Positions 25,401-36,479 of a stretch of 64,000 nucleotides of DNA are shown piece by piece. Both the position numbers and the translations under genes were made by a program. The number at the start of each line of letters is the position of its first letter. The first letter of the stretch is position 1. The DNA lies in contig CM041779.1 of assembly GCA_023374045.1 (NCBI GenBank), positions 267,664,131 through 267,728,130 of the forward strand. The letters run 5' to 3'. Below the pieces are notes generated by a model. The model had not been told where the DNA came from. It worked only from the letters and a program-made list of their open reading frames with translations, and made no database searches. This stretch comes from Limonium bicolor (taxonomy: Eukaryota; Streptophyta; Magnoliopsida; Caryophyllales; Plumbaginaceae).

Positions 25401-26025
25401 GTATTGTTTACATATGAATTACACCACATTGAACTTGGAAAAAGAAAAAAAAAAAAAGAGAGACAACCCTTAGAAAAATAAATACTAAGGTGAGATGCAT
25501 AGTGCATGACAAAGAATCATACATGCAATAAAGAAACAAACTATATGATATACAAATATACGTTAAGTTCCATGCGATAACAAAGTTCAACAATAAGTAT
25601 ATTAATATACGAGACAAGACTACGCATGTAATGTAACACTTTTCCAATCCCGAGTTAAGCCGAAAACCCGACAAACATTGACAGTTAATAACGGGGGATT
25701 AACCGAGAGTTATTAGTGACGGTACAAGGTACCGTAGAGTTGTATTGTTATACGGGATGCTAATCAGTAGCGTTGTGTTGTTTAGACTGTTAGAGACGAC
25801 ACACAGAGCATAGGATCTTGCTGGTTCATACTCCACCGTAATACTTTCAGGGTGAACGGTATGTTATTTATGTGGCTTGATTGTCTCTGAGGATTTCCTC
25901 AGTTCAGACATTGTGTGAAAATCTGTGATAAGATTGAATGTCTGCTTGTGTGAATTAATATGCTTGAGTTGTGTATTAATGCTGCTTTATTATAACTGTT
26001 GTACGATAACAGTACAGTTCGTATA
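22404..26025 (+). repeat. Solo LTR E, left arm
   Basis: AT-rich LTR sequence with no gene. A short methionine-initiated frame at 23089-23301 is proline/serine-rich and lies in a CT-rich stretch, which is common in these LTRs. The right end carries the TSD copy GTATA of element D (26021-26025). Confidence 0.8.
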
Positions 26026-28248
26026 TGTTATAACCCAAGATTTGGTTATATTTTATTTCGTCACAAGTGGCCTTACACTATTGTATTGGATTTAGGACAT
26101 GGACGTCTTCTGATAAAGACATGGGTAGAAGGGTCTTTCTTCCTTTCCATTTAATTCTGGTGAGATAACCTAATAACCTCTTATTATTTTATTTCTTCCC
26201 TTCTTAATTACCCTCACTTCTAATCACGGTTCTCACGTCTCGTTTACGCTTCCTCTTCTCTCATTGGAAACCCTCAACCCTTCTCTCTTCTCTCTCTCAA
26301 ATCTCGTTCGTCCAATCCTTTCAAGTTTGACTGATTGTGGTTCTTCCTCGAATTCTGCTGTGGATTGCGCACCGTGCGAAGTCCGGTTCTAAGTAAGGTA
26401 ATCTACATTGTTCATTCTTCGATTCTGAGATTGGAATGCTCTCCTTGTCTGAATCCTTCCTCTACAATGCTGATTAGGAATCCGATTGTGTTCCGTTTTC
26501 CCCGTCGATTTCCTCTGCTGTTGGTCTTTCTCTGCGTTTCGTGGTCGAATTCAGGTATGAATTGTGGGTTGTCTGCGTTGACAGTCTCTGATTGAGAGTG
26601 AGTCCTGATTACGTTTGTTCTTCATCTGTTCTTTGGTTTGCATGTAAAATAGAGTTTGGGATCTGCGTTGCTTGACTGCGTTTGGAATTGGTGATGTGAG
26701 GTTTTCGTCTCGTCCTGCTGTTCGTTTGTGGTTCGTCGCTGTTAATTCGAGGTAGGTGGCTTTCGGATTCGATCCGTGTGTTCAGCCTTGGGGAGTTTGG
26801 TTCTGCAAATTAACTCACTGATTTGATCTTGTGTTGGTGTGGTTTATGTCTGTTTAATGCATTTCAATGGATTAAACCCCCAAGGTTGTTTTGTAAATGT
26901 GTGTGTTGATTTGATTGGCTTTGTACCTCTGATTGTGAAAATCGCCTCTGTTCTCTGCATTTTCGGCGTGTCGAACTTCTGTCCGACCGTTGAAGTTCGG
27001 ACATGCCCTTCTGCGCTTTTACTTTCTGAAGTTTTCGCTGTGTCCGAACTTCCGTCCGAGCTTGAAGTTCGGACACAGCTTCTGCTTCTTCTGATTTTGC
27101 TTCGACTTGTGTCCGAACATCGGATGTCCGGACACAAGTTCGGACTCTCCACGTTCTGTTTTCCGAAGGATGTCCGAACATCCGTCCGAACTTGGATGTT
27201 CGGACACCTCTGACTCTTCTTCTTCTTTTTAAGTTCGACTTGTGTCCGAACTTTGATGTCTGGACACAAGTTTCGGACATCTGTCTGATTTCGTCTTGTT
27301 TCTAAGTCTCGACTTGTGTCCGAACATTGATGTCCGGACACAAGTTCGGACAGGGTAACTGTTTTGACCTTATAACTGTCAGCTCGTTTGAGCTCCGTTT
27401 TGACTTCCGTTTGCGGGTGTGGGATTCCCCCTTCTGATTTCCAAGCCATCTATGTGCTTCTTCTGGTGCCTTTGGTGCACATATGCTTATCTGTATTTAA
27501 GCTTCTGTTTTGGGACCTAGTTTCTCTGTGTCTGCCCTTTGGATGGCTGTTTCCGATGTCTCGTAGCGCGCTATGTAGGATCTTTTTCTGTTCACGGGTT
27601 GATGTTCGTTCTCCGTTCTGTTCACGGGTGTTTACACCTGTTCTGTTTGTACGAGTGAGGTTTCCTCGTTCTGTTCACGACTGTTGCTCGTTCTGTCTGT
27701 ATGCTGTGATCGCTAGTGTCCCACTCTGTTTTTCCGCTTCTGTCTGCTTCTGCTCTGTTAGTCCCTTAATGATGACTTCTTTTCTGGTTTCTGACTATTT
27801 GTGGATTCTTTGACTCCTTCTGATTTGTCAATATTCTGTAAATGTTTTGAGCATGCTGGTTGATGAAGTTGGTCATCTACTGGGCATAGTTGTGTTGCTC
27901 ATTCCCCTACTTCTAACATTTTTGCAGATTGATTAGCGAGGATCGTCTCTCCCCTCAGCTTCTGGAGTTTAGCTGCTTTGTATTTAGCTTCTTTTGAGAC
28001 CTTTGTATTGAATTTGAGCCTTTGGGCATATTTTGTTAAGCTTCCACTTTTGACATCTGTTTGTGTGGGTTCTGTAATGACTTTTGGGGATGTTTTAACT
28101 CTCTTCGATAATACTGTATTGAAGTATTTCGTTTGGGGCCTTATTTGATTATCTGTTTAAGTCTGTTATTAGAGCCTTGCGTTATTATGTAATAATACGC
28201 GGCGTGTAATACCCCTAACTCCTAGGCCATGTGTTTGGGGGTGTTACA
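26026..28248 (+). repeat. 5' LTR of D (2223 bp)
   Basis: It starts TGTTATAACCC and ends GGGGGTGTTACA. It contains a palindromic repeat array at about 26979-27352 and a good 3' splice-site-like TTTTTGCAG at about 27920. Relative to the other LTR it has many single-base losses. Confidence 0.95.
26979..27352. repeat. GTCCGAAC palindrome array in the 5' LTR of D
   Basis: Five to six units spaced 60-90 bases combine GTGTCCGAAC with GTTCGGACAC or ATGTCCGGACACAAG. Each unit can fold back on itself. Both strands show open frames rich in SGHxxSDTS or VRTSxxVRT repeats, which are translations of the palindrome and not genes. Confidence 0.85.
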
Positions 28249-28253
28249 TTTAG

Positions 28254-28265
28254 TGGTATCAGAGC
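28254..28265 (+). promoter_or_regulatory. Primer binding site of D
   Basis: TGGTATCAGAGC lies five bases after the LTR end and matches the complement of the 3' end of plant initiator tRNA-Met. Confidence 0.93.
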
Positions 28266-28361
28266 TCTGGGTTCTAATCTGCTGGGATTCTAAGTTAGCC
28301 AGTCAGTCAGAAATGTCAGTATTAGTGTCTGAGTTTAACTGCTTGCTGTTGGACTTTCAGA

Positions 28362-29450
28362 ATGCCGCCAAGAAGAGCTTAACCCTCCAGGGAATGTGGC
28401 TGATGCTGTTCAGCAGTTTATGACGCAGCTCATGCAACCATGGCTGCAGGGGGCGGTCCAGCTGGAGGAGGACCAGCTGGCGGAGCAGGCCCAGCTGGGG
28501 CGGATGCTGAAGGGAGGAACGAAGGCGCTTCAGGAGTTCATGAAGCTGAAGCCGCCGTCGTTTGATGGGGCAGGAGATCCCCAGGAGGCCAGCCACTGGC
28601 TGTCAGAGGTGGAGGATTTGCTGCGGGGATGGGCTCTGAGGAGGAGCAAGGTTCGACTTCGCCACCTTTCTGTTCAAGGCCGAAGCCAAGGAGTGGTGGA
28701 GGTCAGTGATGGGGAAGTTCCCACAGCCATGGACGTGGGAGCAGTTCATTGGGAGTTCAACACAGTTCTACCCCGACGTCTACAAGATCAGCGCATCCTG
28801 GAGTATACCGACTACGCCAGGGTCGGGATATGAGTGTGGAGGAGTACGTCCGAAGTTTATCAGCCTATCTAAGTTTACACCTGAGCCTGACGAGCATAGA
28901 AGGCCAGGAAGTTTGAGATGGCTTGAGGCCAGACATCCGCTCTGCTGTGACGCCGCTGCGTCACAAGACCTCAGGGACGTAGCTGATGTCGCCCTGTTGG
29001 TAGAGGCTGACTTGAGAGTGTCGTCAGTCTAGAGGGAAGGACCAGAAGAGGAAGCAGAGGTCCGATGACAGTGACAGGAGGGATCAGTCTGCTTCTCAGA
29101 AGAAGCAGTCTACTGGAGACCGAGCTGGAGACCGCTCTGGAGACCGCGCACGAGATAGAGGTGGTTCGTCTTCGTCGCTCCCGCTCCGAAGTGCCGGGTC
29201 TGCAGCAAGTTTCATAGAGCCAGGACTGCTACAGGAAGTCTGGAGCCTGCTTCAAGTGTGGGTCCTTGGAGCATAGGATTGCTGATTGCCCTCAGGCTGA
29301 GAGGAGCAGAGGTAGTTCTGGAGGTAGAGCCTTGAGTCTGCTTCAGGGTCCAGAGATCGAGACCGGCTGAGCAGAAGAAGCCCCAGGGCCAGGCCAGAGT
29401 GTACGCGATGGCTGGAGAGAGAGACCGATCGACTGACAGAGTTGTCACAG
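28362..29450 (+). pseudogene. gag: D gag, frameshifted
   Basis: A start is likely at 28362 (MPPRRA), but the frame shifts within 40 bases. The continuing part reads NVADAVQQFMTQLMQPW, then FMKLKPPSFDGAGDPQEASHWLSEVEDLL, typical capsid text of Del/Tekay elements. After further shifts it reads EYVRSLSAYLS-like pieces. A zinc knuckle CFKCGSLEHRIADC (C-x2-C-x4-H-x4-C) is encoded at 29248-29289. The protein would package the element RNA; this copy cannot make it. Confidence 0.85.
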
Positions 29451-29484
29451 GTATTCTCCAGCTGTCTTCTCGTTCTGTTTTTTC

Positions 29485-29800
29485 TGTTGTTTGACTCTGG
29501 AGCCACCCACTCTTTTATTTCTGCTGAGTTGGTGGTGAGCTCGGTTTGCCTGTTGTGCCTCTGGGGTGTTGAGCTGTGTGTGCATATCCATTGGTTAGGG
29601 ACTCTTCTATGCTTTTGAATTCTGTCTGTAAAGCTAGTCCTGTGTTAGTCAAGAATAGGATTCTGTGTGCTGACCTCATCCCGATGGAGATGACTTCTTT
29701 TGATGTGATTCTGGGCATGGATTGGCTTGCTGCGCACCATGCCCATATTGATTGTGCTGCTTCGAGAGTCACTTTTGAGGAGCCGGGCCAGCCCGTCTAG
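29485..29800 (+). pseudogene. D aspartic protease
   Basis: Active-site text FDSGATHSFIS is at about 29488-29520. After a frameshift the second conserved part, FDVILGMDWLAAHHAHIDC, is at about 29700-29760. The order and spacing fit retropepsin-type proteases of Ty3/gypsy pol. Confidence 0.85.
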
Positions 29801-29997
29801 TTGTAGCAGGGAATGGACTCCCGTGCTCGCCGCCAGTCATATCTGCGATCAGGCGTTCCGCTTTCTGAGGAAAGGATGCCAGGGTTATGTGCTACATCCT
29901 GAGGTTCGCAAGGATGCGAAGTTGGAGGAGATTCCAGTGGTCGAGACTTCCCAGATGTGTTCCAGGATGACGTACCTGGGCTTCCCCCTGTTTAGAG

Positions 29998-31240
29998 GTG
30001 GAGTTCTCGATCGAGCTCGCACCTGAGACTCAGCCGATTTCGAAGGCCCCATACCGGATGGCGCCTGCTGAGCTTAAGGAGTTGAAGGTCCAGTTACAGG
30101 AGCTGCTGGATAAGGCTTCATTCGCCCGAGCGTGTCGCCTTGGGGAGCGCCAGTGTTGTTCGTTAAGAAGAAGGACGGTAGTATGCGTTGTGCATTGACT
30201 ACAGGGAGCTCAACAAGGTTACCATTAAGAATAGGTATCCTCTCCCGCGCATAGATGACTTGTTCGACCAGTTAGCGGAGCTAAGGTGTTTTCGAAGATC
30301 GATCTGAGGTCCGGTTATCATCAGCTGAGGATTAAGGCAGACGATGTGCCTAAGTCCGCCTTCAGGACCGTATGGACACTACGAGTTCCTTGTGATGCCA
30401 TTCGGTCTGACGAATGTGCCTTCTGTATTTATGGACATGATGAACCGGGTGTTCAAGCCGTTTTTGGACCAGTTTCGTGGGTCTTTATTGATGACATCTT
30501 GGTGTAATTCCAAGAGTGCTGAGGAGCACGAGAGCATTTGAGGACCGTTCTCCAGACTCTGAGGGAGAACGAGTTGTATGCGAAGCTGAAGAAGTGTGAG
30601 TTCCTGGTTGGACCAGGTGGTATATCTTGGGACATGTGGTCCCTAAGATGGTGCTCCCTCCGTGGATCCGGAGAAGATTCGAGCTATTACTGAGTGGGCC
30701 AGGCCTACTAATGTTGGGGATATTCGTAGCTTCCTTGGATTGGCGGGCTACTACCGCAAGTTTGGGTGGGGGCTTCTCCAAGTTTGGTGATTCCATTGAC
30801 TCGTCTGCTTCAGAAGGATGTGAAGTTCGAGTGGAGCGATGCCTGTGAGCAGTGTGTTTTCTGGAGCTGAAGAAGAGGTTGACTACTGCGCCGATCTTGA
30901 CTCTTCCGGAGGGACCGGGGGTCTTGAGGTTTTCTGTGATGCGTCCCATTGGGGACTTGGGTGTGTTCTGATGCGCAGGGGAAGGTGGTTGCATATGGCT
31001 CTCGTCAGCTTAAGCCATATGAGAAGAACTATCCGACCCACACCTAGAGTTAGCTGTGTTGTGTTTTGCTCTAAGATTTGGAGGCACTATCTGTATGGAG
31101 CAGCGTGTAAAGTTTAATACTGACCATAAGAGCCTCAAGTATCTATTCACTCAGAAGGAGTTGAACTTGAGGCAGAGGAGGTGGCTGGAGTTGCTACACG
31201 ACTACGACTTATAGACCTCTACCATCCGGGTAGGGCGAAT
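29998..31240 (+). pseudogene. pol: D reverse transcriptase and RNase H
   Basis: RT start: [20 protein letters not shown]. Then, in changing frames: [32 protein letters not shown] and FIDDILV (catalytic FIDD). RNase H follows with VFCDASHWGLGCVLM at about 30925 and DHKSLKYL, then the tail QRRWLEL near 31170. At least eight frame changes occur over 1.2 kb, many at repeated bases, which is unusually dense compared with the integrase part. Confidence 0.87.
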
Positions 31241-32821
31241 GTGGTTGCTGATGCGCTCAGTAGGAGGGGTCCGTCCGGGACCGTTTGTGCTTTATCTGGT
31301 GTGGAGAGGTATGCTCAGGAGTTGCAGCGCATGGGTATCTGGGTCGTCCGTTCAGAGAGGTCTGGGATTTTAGCAGCACTACAGATTCAGCCTACCTTGA
31401 TTGACCGGATCAAGGCCAGTCAGGAGCTGGATGTCGGGTTGCGTAATCGAGATGAGATTGCTGCTGGTCAGAGTCTGAATTCAGAGTTGCAGAGGATGGC
31501 TGCCTGAGGTTCAGAGACCGAGTTTGTGTGCCGGCAGACGATGCCTTGAGGCGTGAGATCATGCAGGAGGCTCATGGAGCTCCTTACTCGGTGCACCCAG
31601 GAGGTGTGAAGATGTACCGGGACTTACGTGAGACATTCTGGTGGAGCAACATGAAGAGGGATATTTCTGACTTTGTATCCAGATGTCGGACCTGTCAGCA
31701 GGTCAAAGCCGAACATCAGAGACCAGCTGGGTTGCTTCAGCCTCTTCCCGTTCCGGAGTGGAAGTGGGAGAGCGTCGGTATGGACTTTGTTATGGGACTG
31801 CCGAAGACTCCGAGGGGTTTTGATGCAGTTTGGGTCATTGTGGACCGGCTCACGAAGAGCGCTCACTTCCTACCAGTCAGGAAGACCTTCAGTTTGCACC
31901 GTTTAGCCCAGTTGTTCATGGATGAGATTGTGCGTCTACATGGGGTTCCTGCTTCGATTGTGTCTGACAGAGATCCGAGGTTTGTGTCCAGATTCTGGCA
32001 GAGTTTGCATCAGGCTTTGGGGACGAAGTTGTCCTTCAGTTCAGCTTATCATCCTCAGTTAGACGGGCAGACAGAGAGGACGAATCAGGTCCTAGAGGAC
32101 ATGCTCAGGGCATGTGTACTCGACTTTGGGGGCAGCTGGGATCAGCACGTGGCACTGATAGAGTTCGCGTACAATAATAGCTTTCAGACCAGTATTGGGA
32201 TGGCACCGTTCGAGGCCTTGTATGGCAGGAGGTGCAGATCACCCATCTGTTGGGATGATCTGAAGGAGAGCTGTGATTGGTCCAGACTTGGTTCAGGATG
32301 CTGTGGGCAAGATTCAGTCGATTAGAGAGCGCTTGCTTGTGGCTCAGAGTCGTCAGAAGAGCTACGCCGATCAGAGGAGACGACCTCTAGAGTTCGAGGT
32401 GGGCGACCATGTGTATCTGAAGGTTTCTCCGGTTCGTGGAGTTGTCCGGTTTGGGAAGAGAGGCAAGCTTAGCCCTCGTTTTGTGGGTCCTTTTGAGATC
32501 CTGGAGAGGATCGGACCGGTTGCCTATCGTTTGGCTCTGCCTCCGTCTTTAGCAGCAGTGCACAGTGTGTTCCACGTTTCTATGCTGAGGAAGTATATTC
32601 CGGACCCATCTCATGTGATCGACTTCAGTCCGCTTCAGTTGAGGGAGGACTTCACGTTCGAGGCAGTTCCTTCGAGGATTCTAGCCCGTGATGTTCGTAA
32701 GCTCAGGAGTAAGACCATGCCCCTGGTGAAGGTGCAGTGGTCGGGTCAGTCAGAGGAGGAGCGACCTGGGAGGTCGAAAGCGAAGTCCGTTCTAAGTTCC
32801 CCCCCTTTTTTCGAGCAGTAG
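31241..32821 (+). pseudogene. pol: D integrase with chromodomain-like tail
   Basis: The connection [10 protein letters not shown] leads to the HHCC zinc domain (HGAPYSVHPGGVKMYRDL...CRTCQQVK). The catalytic core has Asp in GMDFVMGLP, Asp in VSDRDPRF and Glu in DGQTERTNQVLEDML. One frameshift near 32270 separates the core from the C-terminal part, which reads GKLSPRFVGPFEI (GPY/F), VFHVSMLRKY and the chromodomain start MPLVKVQWSGQ. A last shift disrupts the expected ATWE of the chromodomain. Integrase inserts the DNA copy; the chromodomain is thought to steer it to heterochromatin. Confidence 0.9.
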
Positions 32822-32848
32822 GTATGTTTTTTTTCGAGGACGAAATTC

Positions 32849-32863
32849 TTAAGGGGGAGGTGA
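32849..32863 (+). promoter_or_regulatory. Polypurine tract of D
   Basis: TTAAGGGGGAGGTGA follows CGAGGACGAAATTC and touches the 3' LTR start at 32864. Confidence 0.85.
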
Positions 32864-35084
32864 TGTTATAACCCAAGATTTGGTTATATTTTATTTCGTC
32901 ACAAGTGGCCTTACACTATTGTATTTTGGATTTAGGACATGGACGTCCTTCTGAATAAAGACATGGGTAGAAGGGTCTTTCTTTCCTTTCCATTTAAATT
33001 CTGGTGAGATTAACCTAATAACCTCTTATTATTTTATTTCTACCCTTCTTAATTACCCTCACTTCTAATCACGTTCTCACGATCTCGTTTACGCTCTCTT
33101 CTCTCAGTTGGAAACCCTCAACCCTTCTCTCTTCTCTCTCTCAAAATCTCGTTCTGTCCAATCCTTTCAAGTTTGACTGATTGTGGTTCTTCCTCGAATT
33201 CTGCTGTGGATTGCGCACCGTTGCGAAGTCCGGTTCTAAGTAAGGTAATCTACATTGTTCATTCTTCGATTCTGAGATTGGAATGCTCTCCTTGTCTGAA
33301 TCCTTCCTCTACAATCTGATTAGGAATCCGATTGTGTTCCGTTTTCCCCGTCGATTTCCTCTGCTGTTGGTCTTCTCTGCGTTCGTGGTCGAATTCAGGT
33401 ATGAATTGTGGGTTTGTCTGCGTTGACAGTCTCTGATTTGAGAGTGAGTCCTGATTACGGTTTGTTCTTCAATCTGTTCTTTGGTTGCTGTAGAATTCAG
33501 AGTTTGGGATCTGTGTTGCTTGACTGCGTTTGGATTGGTGCTGTGAGGTTTTCGTCTCTGCTGTTCGGTTGTGGTTCGTCTGCTGTTAATTCGAGGTATG
33601 TGGCTTTCGGATTCGATCCGTGTGTTCAGCCTTGGGGAGTTTGGATTCTGCAAATTAACTCACTGATTTGATCTTGTGTTGGTGTGTGGTTTATGTCTGT
33701 TTAATGCCATTTCAATGGATTAAACCCCCAAGGTTGTTTTGTAAATGTGTGTGTTGATTTGGATTGGCTTTGTACCTCTGATTGTGAAAAAAATCTCCTC
33801 TGTTCTCTGCATTTCTCGGCGTGTCTGAAGTTCTGTCCGACCGTTGAAGTTCGGACATGCCCTTCTGCGCTTTTACTTTCTGAAGTTTTCGCTGTGTCCG
33901 AACTTCCGTCCGAGCTTTGAAGTTCGGACACAGTCTTCTGCTTTCTTCTGATTTTGTTTCGACTTGTGTCCGAACATCGGATGTCCGGACACAAGTTCGG
34001 ACTCTCCACGTTCTGTTTTCCGAAGGATGTCCGAACATCCGTCCGAACTTGGATGTTCGGACACCTCTGACTCTTCTTCTGTTTTAAGGTTCGACTTGTG
34101 TCCGAACTTTGATGTCTGGACACAAGTTCAGACATCTGTCTGATTTCGTCTTCTAAGTCTCGACTTGTGTCCGAACATTGATGTCCGGACACAAGTTCGG
34201 ACAGGGTACTGTTTTGACCTTAACTTGCTCGTTTGAGCTCCGTTTTGACTTCCGTTTGCGGGGTTGGATTCCCCTTCTGATTTCCAAGCCATCTATGTGC
34301 TTTCTGGTGCCTTTGGTGCACATATGCTTATCTGTATTTAAGCTTCTGTTTTGGAACCTAGTTATCTCTGTGTCTGAGCCTTTGGATGGCTGGTTTCGTT
34401 GTCTCGTAGCGCGCTATGTAGGATCCTTCTGTTCACGGGTGATGTTCCCCGTTCTGTTCACGGGTGTTTACACCTGTTCTGTTTACGAGTGAGGTTTCCT
34501 CGTTCTATTCACGAGCTGGTTGCTCGTTCTGTCTGTATGCTGTGATCGCTAGTGTCCCACTCTGTTTTTCCACTTCTGTCTGCTTCTGCTCTGTTAGTCC
34601 CTTAATGAATGGACTTCTGTTTCTGGTTTCTGACATATTTGTGGATTCTTTGACTCCTTCTGATTTGTCAATATTCTGTAAATGTTTTGAGCATGCTGGT
34701 TGATGAAGTTGGTCATCTACTGGGCATAGTTGTGTGCTCATTCCCCTACTTCTAACGTTTTTGCAGATTGATTAGCGAGGATCGTCTCCCCTCAGCTTCT
34801 GGAGTTTAGCTGCTTTGTATTTAGCTTCTTTTGAGACCTTTGTAATGAATTTGAGCCTTAGGGCATATTTTGTTAAGCTTCTGCTTTTGACATCTGTTTG
34901 GTGGGTTCTGTAATGACTTTTGGGGATGTTTTAACATCTCTTCGATAATACTGTATTGAAGTATTTCGTTTGGGCCTTATTTGATTATCTGTTTAAGTCT
35001 GTTTATTAGAGCCTTGCGTTATTATGTAATAATACGCGGCGTGTAATACCCCTAACTCCTAGGCCAGTGTTTGGGGGTGTTACA
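32864..35084 (+). repeat. 3' LTR of D (2221 bp)
   Basis: A direct repeat of 26026-28248, ending GGGGGTGTTACA and followed by TSD GTATA. Its palindrome array is at about 33835-34203. Confidence 0.95.
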
Positions 35085-36479
35085 GTATATATGAACATAT
35101 TATAAAACGACCTAGCGGCAATGATGCTATCTTATATGTGTAACATAAGGAACGTAAGTAAAACGTCGTAGCATCAGGATAATAAGATATATACATTACC
35201 TGAGACTTATATACGGAGCATTGGCCTCTTTAACGCCGCTCTCGTATCTAACACTGGATCCCGAGTCGACATACTTAGGATTAGGCTAACGACCTTAGTC
35301 TATTGTGTTAGGAAAAAAATAATAATAAAATGATGCGATGGTGTAGATAAGTTTATCAAGAGGATGTGGCTCTTGCTGTGAATTGTGATCCATTAACGAT
35401 ACTAGGATACCGTGTGGTAACCGTAAGTATCAGGATAAATTTCCAACGAACTACAGATTGTTCGTAGGTCGGAGACTCTACCGCTGGAGTGGCTACTGCC
35501 GTGGGTGACCGGCCATAAGAGATGGGTAACTTAGTGACACGTCGTTCTAACGAGACGTTGTCATTAGACATGACTGAATAATTACGAACGACTATATTAA
35601 CTCGTACATTAGGCGAACATTATTTGGGCTTGTATGCCAAAGACGAGAGTTTATACTCATTTATAATTTTCGTAGTTTCGCCTCGTTGTTCATTGGTTGT
35701 GTTTTGTGGTTATGTGTGGTATGTTGATGGATTTGTTTGAACGAGCCATTGTGCTCATATTGTGTGTTGTGAACTGGTTGTGTCGAGTCGCCGTACTCAC
35801 GTGTGGATTATGGTGGATTGTTTGGTCGGGTGAGTCGCCGAACTCAATTATGAACTATTAAGCGTTTGTTGGAATGGAGTCTCTACACTCATATAAGCGT
35901 TGTAACGCTTTCAGTGGTTTATTACGATGCGATGTGTGAAGCCGGGGCTTGTTTGTTATTTGAGTTTACTGCAATATATATTGTTGCTTACAGTTTTTAA
36001 CATTAAACTACTTGCATGAAAATGAATTGCATGCTCTCGACCAAATAACTGAGGGTGCGAGGGGGCATGACAGTCATGTAGTAACATACTCAGCAGGGGC
36101 TGATTCCATACCACAAACAACCATTTTTGCAGGTATGCAGCTTCCGGTGTCAGCAAAGAGAGGGACGCGCTGGGTAGTTTAATTATAATTGTTTAAATAT
36201 GCACTATTGCATTTTGATACGAACTTAGAAACATGTATAGGATTGGGATACTTAGAATGCTCACTGTGAATGTATTTTATATTGGTTTGGGAAGGTTAGA
36301 TCTATCTCTTGTTGTCACTGTGGGAAGTTGTTTCGTATGTAAGAATATATCAGTAAGCACGTTATTACTCGTATGGGCGAGTAAGGACGGTGACACCAGT
36401 AGTCCATTTGTTGAGATTACCGCTGCGATTATAATGTTAAGTAAGATGATTAGGAGCCGATTAGAGTAGGGGTGTTACA
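35085..36479 (+). repeat. Solo LTR E, right arm
   Basis: It starts with the right TSD copy of D (35085-35089) and ends at GGGGTGTTACA. It includes a TTTTTGCAG|GTATG motif at about 36125-36137, placed as in the other LTRs, and CAGCAGGGGCTG before it. No gene is seen; short frames near 35356 and 36233 have no recognisable features. Confidence 0.8.

Larger units (their letters stand above)
26026..35084 (+). mobile_element. Element D: complete Del/Tekay-like Ty3/gypsy retrotransposon
   Basis: Direct LTRs are 26026-28248 and 32864-35084 and the TSD is GTATA (26021-26025, 35085-35089). Length is 9.06 kb. It has an initiator tRNA-Met primer site and gag with a zinc knuckle. Protease, reverse transcriptase, RNase H and integrase follow in that order, with a GPY-type end and a chromodomain-like tail. 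Frameshifts occur every few hundred bases. The two LTRs differ mainly by one-base gaps, so part of the damage may be assembly error. It inserted into solo LTR E. Confidence 0.94.
22404..36479 (+). mobile_element. Solo LTR E (about 5.0 kb), split by element D
   Basis: It starts TGAAATACCCCTAACC and ends AGGGGTGTTACA, with TSD ACCAA at 22399-22403 and 36480-36484. There is no primer site, polypurine tract or second LTR between these ends once D (26026-35084) is removed. This is therefore a solo LTR left by recombination between two LTRs. E proper is 22404-26025 plus 35090-36479. Ends and inner blocks (CAGCAGGGGCTGA, TTTTTGCAGGTATG near 36090-36137) resemble the LTRs of R1, C and A. Confidence 0.85.

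Noticed and set aside
26844..27449. Long minus-strand open frame (201 codons) with repeated SGHxxSDTS text
   Set aside because: It lies wholly in the D 5' LTR over the GTCCGAAC palindrome array. The repeated text is the palindrome read in one frame, and similar frames occur on both strands and in the other LTR.
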